Assembly: GCA_010356995.1 (NCBI GenBank)
Contig: ML996710.1
Coordinates: 92,455 to 156,454, forward strand
Length of the DNA stretch: 64,000 bases
Source: Trichodelitschia bisporula
Lineage: Eukaryota; Ascomycota; Dothideomycetes; Phaeotrichales; Phaeotrichaceae
Direction of reading: 5' to 3'
Shown: positions 1-10,573 of the stretch, one piece after another
Layout: every line of letters starts with the position of its first letter
Position numbering within the stretch: the stretch's first letter is position 1
Position numbers and translations under genes: made by a program
The notes under the pieces: generated by a model
Databases searched by the model: none
Told to the model about the DNA's origin: nothing
What the model saw: only the letters and a program-made list of their open reading frames with translations

Positions 1-927
1 GCGGCGCCGACGGAACACCGGAGCCCCGTCGATCAAGCGCAAGAGAGCCCACCCCGTAAACAGGCCGAACGGAATCGTAAGTCCGAGACCCAGGGCCACG
101 GCACGGTGCGCGAACTCCGACGAGATTTGCTTGCTGGAGTACAGAGCGCCGTCGGGGGAGAGAGGGTCGACATAGGGGCCGGTGCTGGTGGGGAGGAGGC
201 AGGTGGTGAGACTGGCGCTTGTGGTGATGGTGGGTGGAGCGTCGGTGGGGATGATTGGGAGGTCCGTGTCCGTGTCTGTATTGAGCGTTTCCTGGGAGAT
301 GGATGTGCTGAGCGTTGTCGAGGGCGACGTCGAGGAGGACGGCACAACGACCGACACGACCGACGACTGCTGGCCAGGCGGAGCGGACGACGACACGGCC
401 ACAATCACGCTGGACGACTTAACCGGCTCCGGGGCCACAACCGACACCGACGACACTGCGGCCGCCGAAGTCTCGACCTTGCTAATCTTAAAGACCGACT
501 TCGTCCCCGGCGTCGGCTTAACCATGCTCGCCTCCACCGTGTGCCCCTCCGCACCACCGCCCGACTCATGAATGGCATCAAAAGGCGGAAGCAGCTTCGG
601 CATGTTGCTCGCAGTGACCGTGCTCTGCTCCGGCTTGATCTTGACCATACCCGTAACCACGGCGGAGACGATGCGCGTGGTTTCCTGCAGGGAGAGGGCT
701 GAGGCGAAGACGGCGGCGGGCGGCGCCATGGGAGCTGCGGCGGGCGGGATGGATGCGGCCTCTTTGTGGGTGCGGGAGGCGGGGATGGTGGTGGCCTTTG
801 GCGAGGGGGCCGGCTCCTCGCTGGCGTAGGTGAAGAGGGCGGACGGTGCGTTGGTGTAGATGGAGAGGGCGTTTTGCGCGGACATGTTTGCGGGTGGTTG
901 TGAGAGTTTGGTGGCGGTGGGGGGCAT
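1..927 (-). CDS. Ser/Thr/Pro-rich single-pass membrane protein, C-terminus beyond window
   Basis: An open frame of 309 codons runs off the left edge, so the end of the protein is not in the window. The start is the ATG at 927 (reads MPPTATKLSQ...), directly after a likely 5'-UTR intron (1066-928, donor GTAAGT, branch-like CTCAC at 939-945, acceptor CAG); a second in-frame ATG lies at 885. The protein has no clear N-terminal signal peptide. Residues about 60-260 are low-complexity Ser/Thr/Val/Pro, of the kind found in O-glycosylated fungal surface proteins. Near the visible end a hydrophobic helix (VALGLGLTIPFGLFTGWALL, about residues 277-296) is followed by Arg residues, suggesting one membrane span with a cytoplasmic tail still to come. 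No catalytic domain is visible and the family is not recognised. Good codon-position bias and the clean splice signals make a real gene likely; the function is unknown. Confidence 0.7.
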   Translation of the reverse strand, partial: MPPTATKLSQPPANMSAQNALSIYTNAPSALFTYASEEPAPSPKATTIPASRTHKEAASIPPAAAPMAPPAAVFASALSLQETTRIVSAVVTGMVKIKPEQSTVTASNMPKLLPPFDAIHESGGGAEGHTVEASMVKPTPGTKSVFKISKVETSAAAVSSVSVVAPEPVKSSSVIVAVSSSAPPGQQSSVVSVVVPSSSTSPSTTLSTSISQETLNTDTDTDLPIIPTDAPPTITTSASLTTCLLPTSTGPYVDPLSPDGALYSSKQISSEFAHRAVALGLGLTIPFGLFTGWALLRLIDGAPVFRRRR

Positions 928-1066
928 CTGGGTGGGTTGGTGAGCGGAGTCTCGGGAATGGGTGAGGGAGCGTGTGGGGATGTGGGGGAGAGAGTTGGTG
1001 AATGCGGTGGAGGAGGGAGTTTGTGGGCGGCGGAGGAGGGGGCGCTTGTTCCGGAAGCAAACTTAC
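928..1066 (-). other. Probable 5'-UTR intron of the preceding membrane-protein gene
   Basis: On the minus strand the donor GTAAGT lies at 1066-1061, a CTCAC branch-like site at about 945-939, and the acceptor CAG at 930-928, immediately before the chosen ATG. The frame is closed upstream of about 1063, which supports an intron rather than a longer exon. The upstream exon is not defined. Confidence 0.5.
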
Positions 1067-1479
1067 ATGTACGGCGGCGGGCGGCCCGGAAATAATCCAG
1101 GTCCGGTATAGTCTGATGGTGGAGTTAGATGGTGGTGTTAAGGCTGATGTCGGTTGGGCTGTATGATGGATTCATAGAAGGGTAAGTGTTTGCCTCTCCG
1201 GCAAGTTCGAAGGCCGCCATGCTATAAGTTTGGTGTATGGTACTCGGCTCGGCCTAGTCTAGTGCGGAAGTGGAAATCATAGAAGGTAGGTCTCAAAATC
1301 GGCCTTGCTGTCCACGGGCCAACAGGACCTTCGGTATAGATGCGCCGGTGATGTTTATATCTGTAAGATCCAGCCGCCGCAGATTCCGGTGACTTGCTGA
1401 GCTTGACGTCCTCCGAGGCGGGGTTTCGGTCGGACTCCAAATGAACGGCAGACGAAGGCTGGTATATATCTAGAACGTT

Positions 1480-1625
1480 AGTAATTCCACGCTGTCAAAA
1501 ACGCAGGGCTCTTCCCCGCGTTTGTCATGGTATTCGCGCAGCTTTTTTATGAATTCCTCATATTCTGGCGTTTTCTCGATGGCTACGGATGGACCGGCCA
1601 CCGAGCTGCGGCGCGGAGGTATCGT
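1480..1625 (-). pseudogene. ARID-domain exon remnant (RSC9-like)
   Basis: The minus strand encodes EKTPEYEEFIKKLREYHDKR, which fits the start of an ARID (AT-rich interaction) DNA-binding domain as in fungal RSC9-type chromatin-remodelling subunits. The match stops after about 25 residues, before the rest of the domain (normally about 90 residues). It is followed by a TACTAAC branch-like site and TAG acceptor at about 1475-1460, then unrelated sequence. No flanking exons of the same protein are found, so this is a fragment, not a gene. The ARID assignment is by motif recall only. Confidence 0.5.
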
Positions 1626-2730
1626 AAATAAACGTATATATACTTAAGAATGTTGAGTAACGTAAGTTAGCTCCGGACAGCTAGGAAGTTTACAATCTGA
1701 GGGATGGTTGATGGTTTTGACGTTGCTGAAGGGTGTAGCGCATTCGGGCGCAAAATATGGATCTGCGGCCGTCGAATGTCGTAACCGTGGTTGTATATAG
1801 AGCGACTACGGCCGCCGCCGCCGCCGCAATTGCCGTTGAAGCCTCGATGATAGGCATTGCGGTCGCAACAATAGCCGAACTGGTTGTCACTACGATAATT
1901 AGTACTATTGGACGGAGAAGTTCCCCCTTACATCTCATATTCCTTATTACTGGAGAGGGAAAGCTCGGAGGAGTCGGAAGTTTGGTACCTGTATGGAGAT
2001 GTTCATACAGTACGTCTAGTACTGGCTAGGCTTATCCTTTAAACGAAAGCCGCCCTCACCTACGGCTAATTGACATTCATGGCCATCTCGAGCTCGTGGG
2101 GCCTGGGAAGCGTTAGGGTTTGCAGTGGCTTCTTCAAACCCTTTTATTTGGGCTTGTTCTGGGTCTAAAACTTCTGTACATTCTATATAAAGGGCCGGGA
2201 GAAAAGACAATTGAAAATTATTGAAGAAGGTCGAGGAAAATGGGGAAGGGGAGGGAAAAGTGGTGATGGAGGAGGAAATGTTAAAGGTTAACGATTAAAG
2301 AAGTGGTCAGGGAACTTGGTAAGAGGAATGGTTCACTGATTGAGGCCCCGCTTCGCTCGGCTTCAATTATTCTCCGGACTCCCGTGCTCCTTCCCCCTCT
2401 GTCGTCTGAGGGCTGGGTCAAATCTTCTCGAGTTGCAGTAACGTGATTGACCCCAAGTTGCAGTAACGTGACCGGCTCCCGAAGATGAAGATGAAGATTA
2501 CGATCATGATCAAAGGCGCCGGGATGGTTCGTCTGCATACTACCGTAAAGGTCGCCGAAAACCACCATATGTTGACCGAAAACCAATACTCGCCTTAGCA
2601 GATGGGTAGGTTAATGACCTCAACCTAAGTAGAAGCGCTCGGCTTTTACTTTAGGTCGGAGGTTCAACAACCTCCCACATCCCCTAGTATTAACACCGAG
2701 AGCACAACGCTGAGCGCAGTGGCCGGAGCA
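1626..2730. other. Gene-poor stretch with a short GCC run
   Basis: No intact gene is supported. A short GCC repeat (about 1809-1827) and several TATATA hexamers (near 1634, 1791 and 2184) are visible. Short open frames on both strands lack splice signals or recognisable domains. Confidence 0.5.
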
Positions 2731-2732
2731 GT

Positions 2733-2950
2733 GGCCGGGGGCGGGAGGCAGGAGCCGGAGCCGGGAGCCAGGGCCTGGAGCCGAAGGCCGGAGCAGAAGT
2801 CGGGAGCAGGAGGCAGGAGCAGCGGCTGGAAGCCGAAGTCGGGAGCAGGAGTCGGGAGCAGGAGGCAGGAGCAGCGGCTGGAAGCCGAAGTCGGGAGCAG
2901 GAGGCTTGAACAGCAGGCCAGAGCTGTGGCCGGAGCTGTGGCCGGAGTAG
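2733..2950. repeat. GC-rich minisatellite
   Basis: Imperfect tandem units built on GGGAGCAGGAGGCAGGAGCA and GCGGCTGGAAGCCGAAGTC, with a period near 57 bp and a shorter internal period of about 12 bp. The low complexity keeps several frames open on both strands; those frames are not taken as genes. Confidence 0.75.
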
Positions 2951-4440
2951 TAGCCAGTGCCGTAACCGGAGCTGTGACCGAGAGCACGGCGCGGGGCCGA
3001 AGGCTGAGAGGTACTGTTTGTGAAGGAAGGTGGGTTTCCGCCGAGAGAATTATGGAACAGGTGATCGCCATCCATATAACACGGAGGGCCCTCAGACATT
3101 CTTGTCACACGCCTGAGAGTCCTTCCCGGTCTTTTTGAGCCTTCAAGCTTCCACAATACAGGGCTTATGAACAGGTACGACGTGCGGACACCAACCACCA
3201 TGGGGTCTTCTCCTCAGATCCACGATGGAATGGGGCGAGGGTCTAGTGAGCCTGCAATGCTGGAAGTATACGCCAGGGCCTAGATGTATTTACCCGACCT
3301 TCGGGGGCTTTGAGGAGCAGACATGGAGGGTGTAGCTATGGCACGGTATGTCAGCAGGCAGTGAGTTAGGCAAGTGAAAGTGTTCGAATTATTGAAGAGA
3401 GGGAAATGAAGTCCCCAGATCCACATATGGAAGTTATATAAAGAGGGCAATGGCTCGCCCCCTGATGCAAAGCCTTGCATCTCACACTGTGTAAATTGTG
3501 GATCTTCTATCGCAGACTCGGTTCCCAAAAGAACCCGTGCACTGGCGAAACATCATAGTCGCAGAGGCGAGGAAGCTGCGGTAGCATCGTACCTCACGAT
3601 ACGTGGTGTGCGAGCCGTACGAAGGACTCAAGAAACGTATACTGCTTTGGCGAAGGCCCATATCCTAACAAAAGATCAGCAAAACTGAAGGAAACGACAG
3701 GTGGTACACTCACAACTTGGAGTACCTTCTTGACGATCCGGACTTTGCGCAGCTTAACCTTGTATTTGCTGCTATGGCCGCCGTGCTTGATTTGGGACCG
3801 GGCCCAGAAGTCCGCTGGCCAGTAACTACATATGCAGTCTTGTTATAGTTGACGAGAGAAGGGGGGAAGTGCGCGGTAGTTGTAGCTGGTGGCTGTTATA
3901 TACCGCCCCAGAAGCGCCTCGATGAGGCGCGGCGGAGAGACTGAAGATCCGGGCAGGGATGTCCGGGCGGCGCCATTCATATGTTGCTCGAGCTCAGAGT
4001 GTTTGTGAGGACAGCGCAAATCGGTATATCGTTCGACAGTCTTGAATGGCGGGGCGGTTCGTAGGAGCGGCAATCCTCTTCCGGACTCAAAGAACTTCTC
4101 AATCTTGACATCGAGGCCAGCATCAGAAGCCAGGTTTGGAACGATGCAATCAATGGCAGAAGCTCACTAAGATGACAGTAGAGAAAGCGGCGCGGCGGTA
4201 TAAAAGAGGGTGACCTTCCCGAGCCACGTCGAGAGGCGTCGTGACCGGAGCTAGGACGCCGGGCTTTAGGATGGTCTTTGATGTGCCTACAGCACTGAGC
4301 TGAGGGTTTGGGACCGTATATACCTCGCCGGACCGTGGGGGGCTCGTTGAGGACATGGGGAGATTGACGCATATTTTTTTGGCCGAGCGGCGGCGGCTGG
4401 ATGATGCGCTTCAGAGCCATAGCAATGCGCTTGAAGATTG
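2951..4440. other. No intact gene; possible minus-strand exon remnants near 4.0-4.4 kb
   Basis: Two short minus-strand stretches look coding: one reads LDVKIEKFFESGRGLPLLRT near 4.10 kb and another SGEVYTVPNPQLSAVGTSK near 4.3 kb. They are in different frames, about 100-150 bp long, and I cannot assign them to families. The stretch also holds TATATA hexamers (3438, 3894 and 4316). Nothing else is recognised. Confidence 0.3.
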
Positions 4441-4457
4441 TTAAAATGAAGTGTGAA

Positions 4458-4566
4458 CATGACTGAGTTGCTTATTTGACTAGCAGTGGGAGGTGAGCTG
4501 ACTATATACCTCGCCAGGAGACGACCTCTGTCTCTTGGCTCCACTCCAGCCTCCCCAGGTTGCCGC
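4458..4566 (-). mobile_element. LTR fragment, family F1
   Basis: In reverse complement this matches the middle of the complete solo LTR at 18590-18775 (shared CTGGCGAGGTATATAGTC and the flanking 90 bp). It is a truncated Copia-type LTR piece lying in the opposite direction to the F1 piece at 4846-4918. Confidence 0.7.
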
Positions 4567-4696
4567 TACAAATTCAGCAAAGATCATATATGGCTGCTAG
4601 TTCAACCATGATTGATGGGTTGACGAGGAGCAAAGGAGTGGTTGTGGCTCATGGCAGAGCGAAGCTGCATGATAGCGAAACTGCATGATAGTGAAG

Positions 4697-4845
4697 CCGG
4701 GTGAGAAATTTGCCTCCAATAACCAGGTTTTTTCGGGTGTCCAAACAGCGTGGATCCAGCCAGAGGGGATGAGCATGGTGTCTCCAGCGGACAAATCAAC
4801 GTGATATCGCTCGTGGGTATGATTGGGGAGCCACGTAAACTTCAG
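4697..4845 (-). pseudogene. JmjC-domain exon remnant (JHD1/KDM2-like)
   Basis: The minus strand reads YHVDLSAGDTMLIPSGWIHA followed by VWTPEKTW. This fits the JmjC core of KDM2/JHD1-type histone demethylases, where GDTMxIPSGWIHAV carries the second Fe(II)-binding His. The first HxD pair, the rest of the domain, and the PHD finger or F-box expected around it are absent. The piece is squeezed between two F1 LTR fragments and looks like a displaced exon rather than a gene. The family call is from motif recognition only. Confidence 0.6.
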
Positions 4846-4932
4846 TGAATCATGGACAGACCTTCGGTCTAACATGTGATGCTGTGATGTTTCCATTGAC
4901 CACACATCTCCTTTTAACAGGTTATGAGCCCG
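4846..4932 (+). mobile_element. 3' end of an F1 LTR joined to a primer-binding site
   Basis: The stretch matches the last ~70 bp of the solo LTR at 18590-18775, ends in AACA, and is followed at 4919-4932 by GGTTATGAGCCCGG, a Copia-type primer site. Only the LTR end and the start of the internal region survive; the element is broken. Confidence 0.75.
4919..4932 (+). other. Half-tRNA primer-binding site (F1 family)
   Basis: GGTTATGAGCCCGG follows an LTR end and is complementary to CCGGGCTCATAACC, the anticodon stem-loop region of eukaryotic initiator tRNA-Met. The same 14-mer follows three other LTRs in this window. Confidence 0.7.
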
Positions 4933-5259
4933 GAATGCTTATTCTACACAATCAGCTAAGTATTCCTACAAAATGAACAAAGACCGATGAGATATCATGT
5001 ACAGCAGCTTAACCGCTGCTTCCACTGCGCACAAAATCGCATGAACTCAAAAATCTCAACTCAAACTCCTGGCCAACTCAGACATGGTCTGCCAAGGCCG
5101 TGAACGGATAAAAGCTAAGCAAAAAGAAAACAAAGTACCCCGCACTTGAGCTCCGTCATTCACCAATGAATCAGTCCTAATGGAATCACCTGATTTCTCA
5201 AAATCCGGGTGATTGGGGGCACCATCAACAGCCGGCCACCGTTCAACATTGCAGCTGAG

Positions 5260-7382
5260 TGCTGCTTGAGACCTCCGGTCAGCTCGAGGCGTGCAGCTCT
5301 CCAGCTGTCCGAGAGCTGCAATATGCAGGTGCTCAATTTCCTTGGGAAAGGCCGAGGCGAGCAACGATCATCTGCTCGAAACTTGCAGCCAGCAGTATGC
5401 GGGAAGACTTGTTGTCGTTCCATGCTCCACTGCCTCGACATATGAGGTGACGTTGATCATCTGTTCGAGGCACGCAACCATCATCTTCAACCTCCAATTT
5501 TGGTCCTGCAACAGTTCTGCCTCTATCCCCTTTACCTTCCACTTCCGACTGGCCCCAACCTTCCTCCTTTTCTCTCTTTGATCGAAAGGAAAGAATCTTG
5601 TCCCACCTCTTCTCTTGTCCCTGCATTCCTCCTGAAACACACCTTGCTGCAGAAACGACGCTCCCCGGACGAGCATTATGGCTGACCAAAAGACCCTTGG
5701 CGCCATCTCCGCTCTTTCGTCGTTCGGAACCGTCGCAAAGCTCGAATCATCAGTCGGATGGAACAAATGGCTGCGCGAAATCTCAGACCACCTCACCATG
5801 AACGGATATGGAGATCTGTTCACGCGCAACAAGTTCGAACCAGCCCAAGAGGGCTTGACGCCATTGGAATGGGACGCTAAAGGGGAGAGGTGGCAAGACA
5901 AGCAAGAGAGGCTTATGGCGGCAGAACGGGAAGAGCAGGCCCAGCAGATCCGGGACGAATACAAAACTGCCCTTCTGGCCAAGGCTCACCCCTCAGTCCC
6001 TGCTCCCAGCACTCCGGCTGCAGGTGAGAAGACTTTGTCCACATGGTCCCGTACCAGGGACGACCGCTCAAAGGCATTGGAGGAAAGCTCCTTCAACCCC
6101 AAGGAATCGGCATGATGAGACTCAACTGCAACTCGCGGGGAAGAAAGGTGCAACTCCTCCTGAAGGATGCGCTGTTCTGCCCCGATATGGGCGCCAACCT
6201 GATCTCCGTGTCACAAATCCTGCGCCGCGGTTCCAGGCTCACCATGACCTGGACAAAGGCCGAATTCCTCGGGTCTCAACCGCTCACCGCACGTCAAGAA
6301 TGCGGACTTTTCCTCCTCGACCTGTGGGAAGAGCCGGTTCAACATGGACTGCTCTCTCGCAAGGACGGCCTTTGCGGAGCCAAAGGAAAGACCCTCCCGG
6401 TTCAGCCGCCCACACCACGGCCCCGACCGGACCGGACCTACAAACTGTCTGATCCGAACATGCTCCTTTAGCACGACCGGATGGGCCACCTGGGCAAGCA
6501 GAACCTCCGCAAGCTCGCGCAAATGTCCTACGGCATGCTTCCAGTCAAGGAAGGTTGCCTCTGCGAGCCATGTGCACTTAGCCGGATGAGGGAAGTACCG
6601 CACAAGACGTCCATGGAGCGAGGGAAGTACCCTCTGGAGCTCATCCACACCGACATTGGTGGACCCTTCTCTGAGCCTGGACACGATGGATCGAAGTATT
6701 GGGCCACTTTTATTGATGACTACACCCAGTACGCATTTGCCGAACCCATCGAGCACAAATCCGACTTCTTCGGATGCGTGACGAACTTCCTTGAGCGACT
6801 GGAGCGGCCCGAACGGCGCTGCCACTGGATCCGGCTGGACAGAGCAGGAGAGAACAGGGACGGAGGTTTCCGCGCCTTTTGCGCCGACAGGGGCATCAAG
6901 GTCGAAGAGTCCGGCACTGAGCAACACCAGCAAAACGGCGTCGCCGAAGTGTACAACCGCATTCTCCTTGACAAGATCACCCCAACACTCATCCGCTCTC
7001 GCCTGCACCCGAAATGGTGGCCCGAAATCATCCGTGCCGTCGTGATCCTTCGGAATCTGAGCCCCAGCTCCGTCATAGACACCACACCCTACGAGGCTTG
7101 GTTTGGCGACAAACCCGACCTTTCATTCGTCCGTGTGCTTGGGAGCGACGGCATCGCCAGACTCCCGGACAATCGAAACGGCAGACGGGCCCGCAAGATG
7201 TTCGATGCAAAAGGCTTCCGGTGTAGGCTCTTGGGATTTCGAAGGCTCACGCAACTACATCATGGTCACTAAAGACGGCACCATCATGCGCACTCCGAAC
7301 GTCGTCTTCACGGAGAAGCGCTATCATCACGAAGGACTGGAACAGCCCATCACCTCACCCGAAGAAGCGTCAGAGCTTCCAT
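5260..7382 (+). mobile_element. Ty1/Copia element A, plus copy (gag, protease/integrase part), broken
   Basis: After a pyrimidine-rich leader, a Copia-type Gag begins at 5678 (MADQKTLGAI...). It is followed by protease-distal and GAG-pre-integrase sequence (6043-6471, with GANLISVSQIL) and an integrase core (6481-7260, including HTDIGGPF, FIDDYTQYAFAEP, QNGVAEVYNR). Reverse transcriptase and RNase H are absent, as are both LTRs. It is a fossil with several breaks. From 6000 onward it is repeated in reverse at 7600-8972, with only a few percent difference. Confidence 0.85.
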
Positions 7383-8972
7383 GCAGCCGTTGAGACATGT
7401 GAACTCTGATAACATCGTCCTCGGCCGAGCCATCTGGGGTTGCACCGTCCAGGGGCTGACTGAGTGAGCGGGCGCCGTTTGGGCTGACCGAATGGGATGG
7501 AGTTCCGCTTGGCAAAGGGTATGCAGGCGGATCAGTGCCGGCTTCCCAGTCTCCCCCACCATTTGCGAGTGGAACTCCATGCTGAGGTGGCGGTGCGGAT
7601 GGAGGCTCTGACGCTTCTTCGAGTGATGTGGTGGGCTGTTCCAGTCCTTCGTGATGATAGCGCTTCTCCGTGAAGACGACGTTCGGAGTGCGCATGATGG
7701 TGCCGTCTTTAGTGACCACGATGTAGTTGCGTGAGCCTTCGAATCCCAAGAGCTTACACCGGACACCTTTCGCATCGAAGATCTTGCGGGCCCGTCTGCC
7801 GTTTCGATTGTCCGGGAGTCTGGCGATGCCGTCGCTCCCAAGCACACGGACGAATGAAAGGTCGGGTTTGTCGCCAAACCAAGCCTCGTAGGGTGTGGTG
7901 TCTATGACGGAGCTGGGGCTCAGATTCCGAAGGATCACGACGGCACGGATGATTTCGGGCCACCATTTCGGGTGCAGGCGAGAGCGGATGAGTGTTGGGG
8001 TGATTTTGTCAAGGAGAATGCGGTTGTACACTTCGGCGACGCCGTTTTGCTGGTGTTGCTCAGTGCCGGACTCTTGGACCTTGATGCCTCTGTCGGCGCA
8101 GAAGGCGCGGAAACCTCCGTCCCTGTTCTCTCCTGCTCTGTCCAGCCGGATCTGGTGGCAGCGCCGTGCTCCAGTCGCTCAAGGAAGTTCGTCAGGCATC
8201 CGAAGAAGTCGGATTTGTGCTCGATGGGTTCGGCAAATGCGTACTGGGTGTAGTCATCAATAAAGTGACCCAATACTTCGATCCATCGTGTCCAGGCTCA
8301 GAGAAGGGTCCCCCAATGTCGGTGTGGATGAGCTCCAGAGGGTACTTCCCTCGCTCCATGGACGTCTTGTGCGGTACTTCCCTCATCCGGCTAAGTGCAC
8401 ATGGCTCGCAGAGGCAACCTTCCTTGACTGGAAGCATGCCGTAGGACATTTGCGCGAGCTTGCGGAGGTTCTGCTTGCCCAGGTGGCCCATCCGGTCGTG
8501 CTAAAGGAGCATGTTCGGATCAGACAGTTTGTAGGTCCGGTCCGGTCGGGGCCGTGGTGTGGGCGGCTGAACCGGGAGGGTCTTTCCTTCGGCTCCGCAA
8601 AGGCCGTCCTTGCGAGAGAGCAGTCCATGTTGAACCGGCTCTTCCCACAGGTCGAGGAGGAAAAGTCCGCATTCTTGACGTGCGGTGAGCGGTTGAGACC
8701 CGAGGAATTCGGCCTTTGTCCAGGTCATGGTGAGCCTGGAACCGCGGCGCAGGATTTGTGACACGGAGATCAGGTTGGCGCCCATGTCGGGGCAGAAGAG
8801 CGCGTCCTTCAGGAGGAGTTCCACCTTTCTTCCCCGCGAGTTGCAGTTGAGTCTCATCATGCCGATTCCTTGGGGTTGAAGGAGCTTTCCTCCAATGCCT
8901 TTGAGCGGTCGTCCCTGGTACGGGACCATGTGGACAAAGTCTTCTCACCTGCAGCCGGAGTGCTGGGAGCAG
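6000..8972. repeat. Long inverted repeat, ~1.38-kb arms, ~220-bp spacer
   Basis: Arm 6000-7378 and arm 7600-8972 are reverse complements over about 1.37 kb, both carrying the integrase part of Copia element A. The spacer, 7379-7599, continues the minus-copy coding sequence only. Differences between arms are few and scattered, plus small length differences, so the duplication is young relative to the other fossils here, or the arms have been converted. Such a palindrome could form a hairpin or a double-stranded transcript. Confidence 0.85.
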
Positions 8973-9346
8973 CCGCTCTCGAGGAGGTAGACCGATTGGA
9001 GTCGTTCGCCGAGTCGCTTGGCTTTGTGCGCCCTGACCTTCAGCGAGCTGTGCACACTCATGTACATCAAGGCCGGTGCATCCTCTTCGGTCCCAGATTC
9101 CCAGGCGTGGGTAAAGCCGGCGACTGGAGAATCGGCTTCTGTAGCTGGCGTTCTGGCTTGCCTCGCATCGCGTGTCCTTTTCTGTGAGTCTCTTTTTCGC
9201 TGCCGATATTTTGCCAGTTGCTTCCTTTTTGCCTGTTGTGCATGCTTGAGTTCCGGGTGCAATTCGAAGCAGCCGTCCTTGGTATGCCACGACCCTCCAC
9301 AATAATCGCAGCGGGGGATCGAGTGGTAAGCTTTGGCCAGTAGGGC
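7400..9346 (-). mobile_element. Ty1/Copia element A, minus copy (gag zinc knuckle, integrase), broken
   Basis: Reading leftward from 9346: a Gag part with a CCHC knuckle (CDYCGGSWHTKDGC, 9340-9290), a protease-like segment, GAG-pre-integrase (8929-8501), and an integrase core (8491-7700) with a longer Pro/Ser-rich tail than the plus copy. It lacks RT, RNase H and LTRs. Its right end is cut by the F3 LTR remnant at 9352. Fossil with several breaks. Confidence 0.85.
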
Positions 9347-9351
9347 GGTTT

Positions 9352-9551
9352 TGTTGGCGGAAGTGCTCAAAGAATTGTGTGAGAAAAGATTGATTGCCCA
9401 GCTTGTTACCTTCTCTAGTTTACAGAATGAACAGTACATATGTCCGTGATGGTCCTCCAGGATGTTTCTGAATTTCATCGGACTCCGGCGTCGTCCATCT
9501 TCGCCACTTCGGTGTTCGCCGTGCCAAGCCTGCCTTTCGGGTATCCCGACA
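9352..9551. mobile_element. LTR remnant, family F3
   Basis: It starts TGTTGGCGGAAGTGC like the two complete F3 solo LTRs (15540-15753 and 35961-36174) and aligns along about 200 bp, ending near CCCGACA. The flanking 5-mers (GGTTT and TTGGC) do not match. It sits exactly between the truncated Gag of element A (left) and the truncated Gag of element B (right), as expected for a recombination junction rather than a simple insertion. Confidence 0.7.
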
Positions 9552-10573
9552 TTGGCTGGCCGACTGCAAAGACGTCACCGATTTCGCGCAGCGGCTCGGT
9601 CACGCATACCACGAACTTGTTGCCCTTGACGCTTCCGTCGAACTGAGCGAACACTTCCTTGTCAACAAGTTCCTCAACGGCCTCGGCGGAGATTGCGGCA
9701 ACTTCATCACAGCCTTCGAACAGAACCACTGCCTTCTCCCGCTGCGAAACGCGGGGAAACTCATCACCACGGCCGCAGTGTCCTTCAGTACTGTCCGTAA
9801 GACCGTTCAAGAAGAGGAGCACAAGAAGAAAGTGAGAAGGGAAGACTCCGCAGCATTTCTATCCGGAGCGATGCCTCCAAAATCATCCATTCGAAGAAAG
9901 GAGTGCACAGATTGTGGGCGTTCAGGCCACACGACGGACGAATGCTGGGAGACACACCCTGAGCTCAAGAAGGCGCACGACATCAAGAGGGAAAGGAAGA
10001 AGGGAAAAGAGGCGGAGAGAAGAACGGACAAGAGGGCAAGGTTTGAGGGTGGGGACGAAGGCGAGGAAGATAGAAGAAAGTCGGTGATTCTGGCACGTCA
10101 CCAAGACCATTGTCACGGATCTGGCTTCCTCGCTGTTGATGACAAGAACGCCGACGGATGATGTGTTTGCAAACGCTGTTACCGAGCGGACGGCGATTGG
10201 GTGTTCTTGGGTGCTTGACTCAGGCGCCTCGACACACATGACCTGCCGCTTGGACGACTTCGTGGACGACTACGAAGCATTCCCACCAGGGAACGTGCAG
10301 ACAATCAACGGCGTCGGCGGGTCGCGTCTGCGAACGGCGGGGAGCGGAACCGTGCGGGTGCAGTGCAGACACGAGGGGAGAATGGTGGGGTTGCGCCTTG
10401 AAAAAGGTCTGTACTGTCCAGAGCTTGGGGCCAACCTGGTTTCCATCTCCCGGTTGCTGCAGTCTGGGGCCCAGGTTGTGTTGGAAGGTGCCCAAAGACT
10501 GATGGCGGTGGCATACGACAACCTCGCCACATCATTGCGCGATCAACAGTGGCGTCGGCAAGCAGAAGCCGAC
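9552..10573 (+). mobile_element. Ty1/Copia element B (gag and protease part), broken
   Basis: The stretch encodes the C-terminal half of a Copia Gag (DVTDFAQRLGHAYHELVALD...), a CCHC knuckle CTDCGRSGHTTDEC near 9903-9944, and an aspartic protease with WVLDSGASTHMTC near 10208-10246. The N-terminus is missing at the F3 LTR; integrase, RT and RNase H are absent. It ends at the LTR of element D. Fossil with several breaks. Confidence 0.85.

Noticed and set aside
106-1060. Plus-strand and alternative minus-strand open frames over the first kilobase
   Set aside because: They overlap the better-supported minus-strand Ser/Thr-rich gene in other frames; their Arg/His-rich composition is the shadow of its GC-rich codons.
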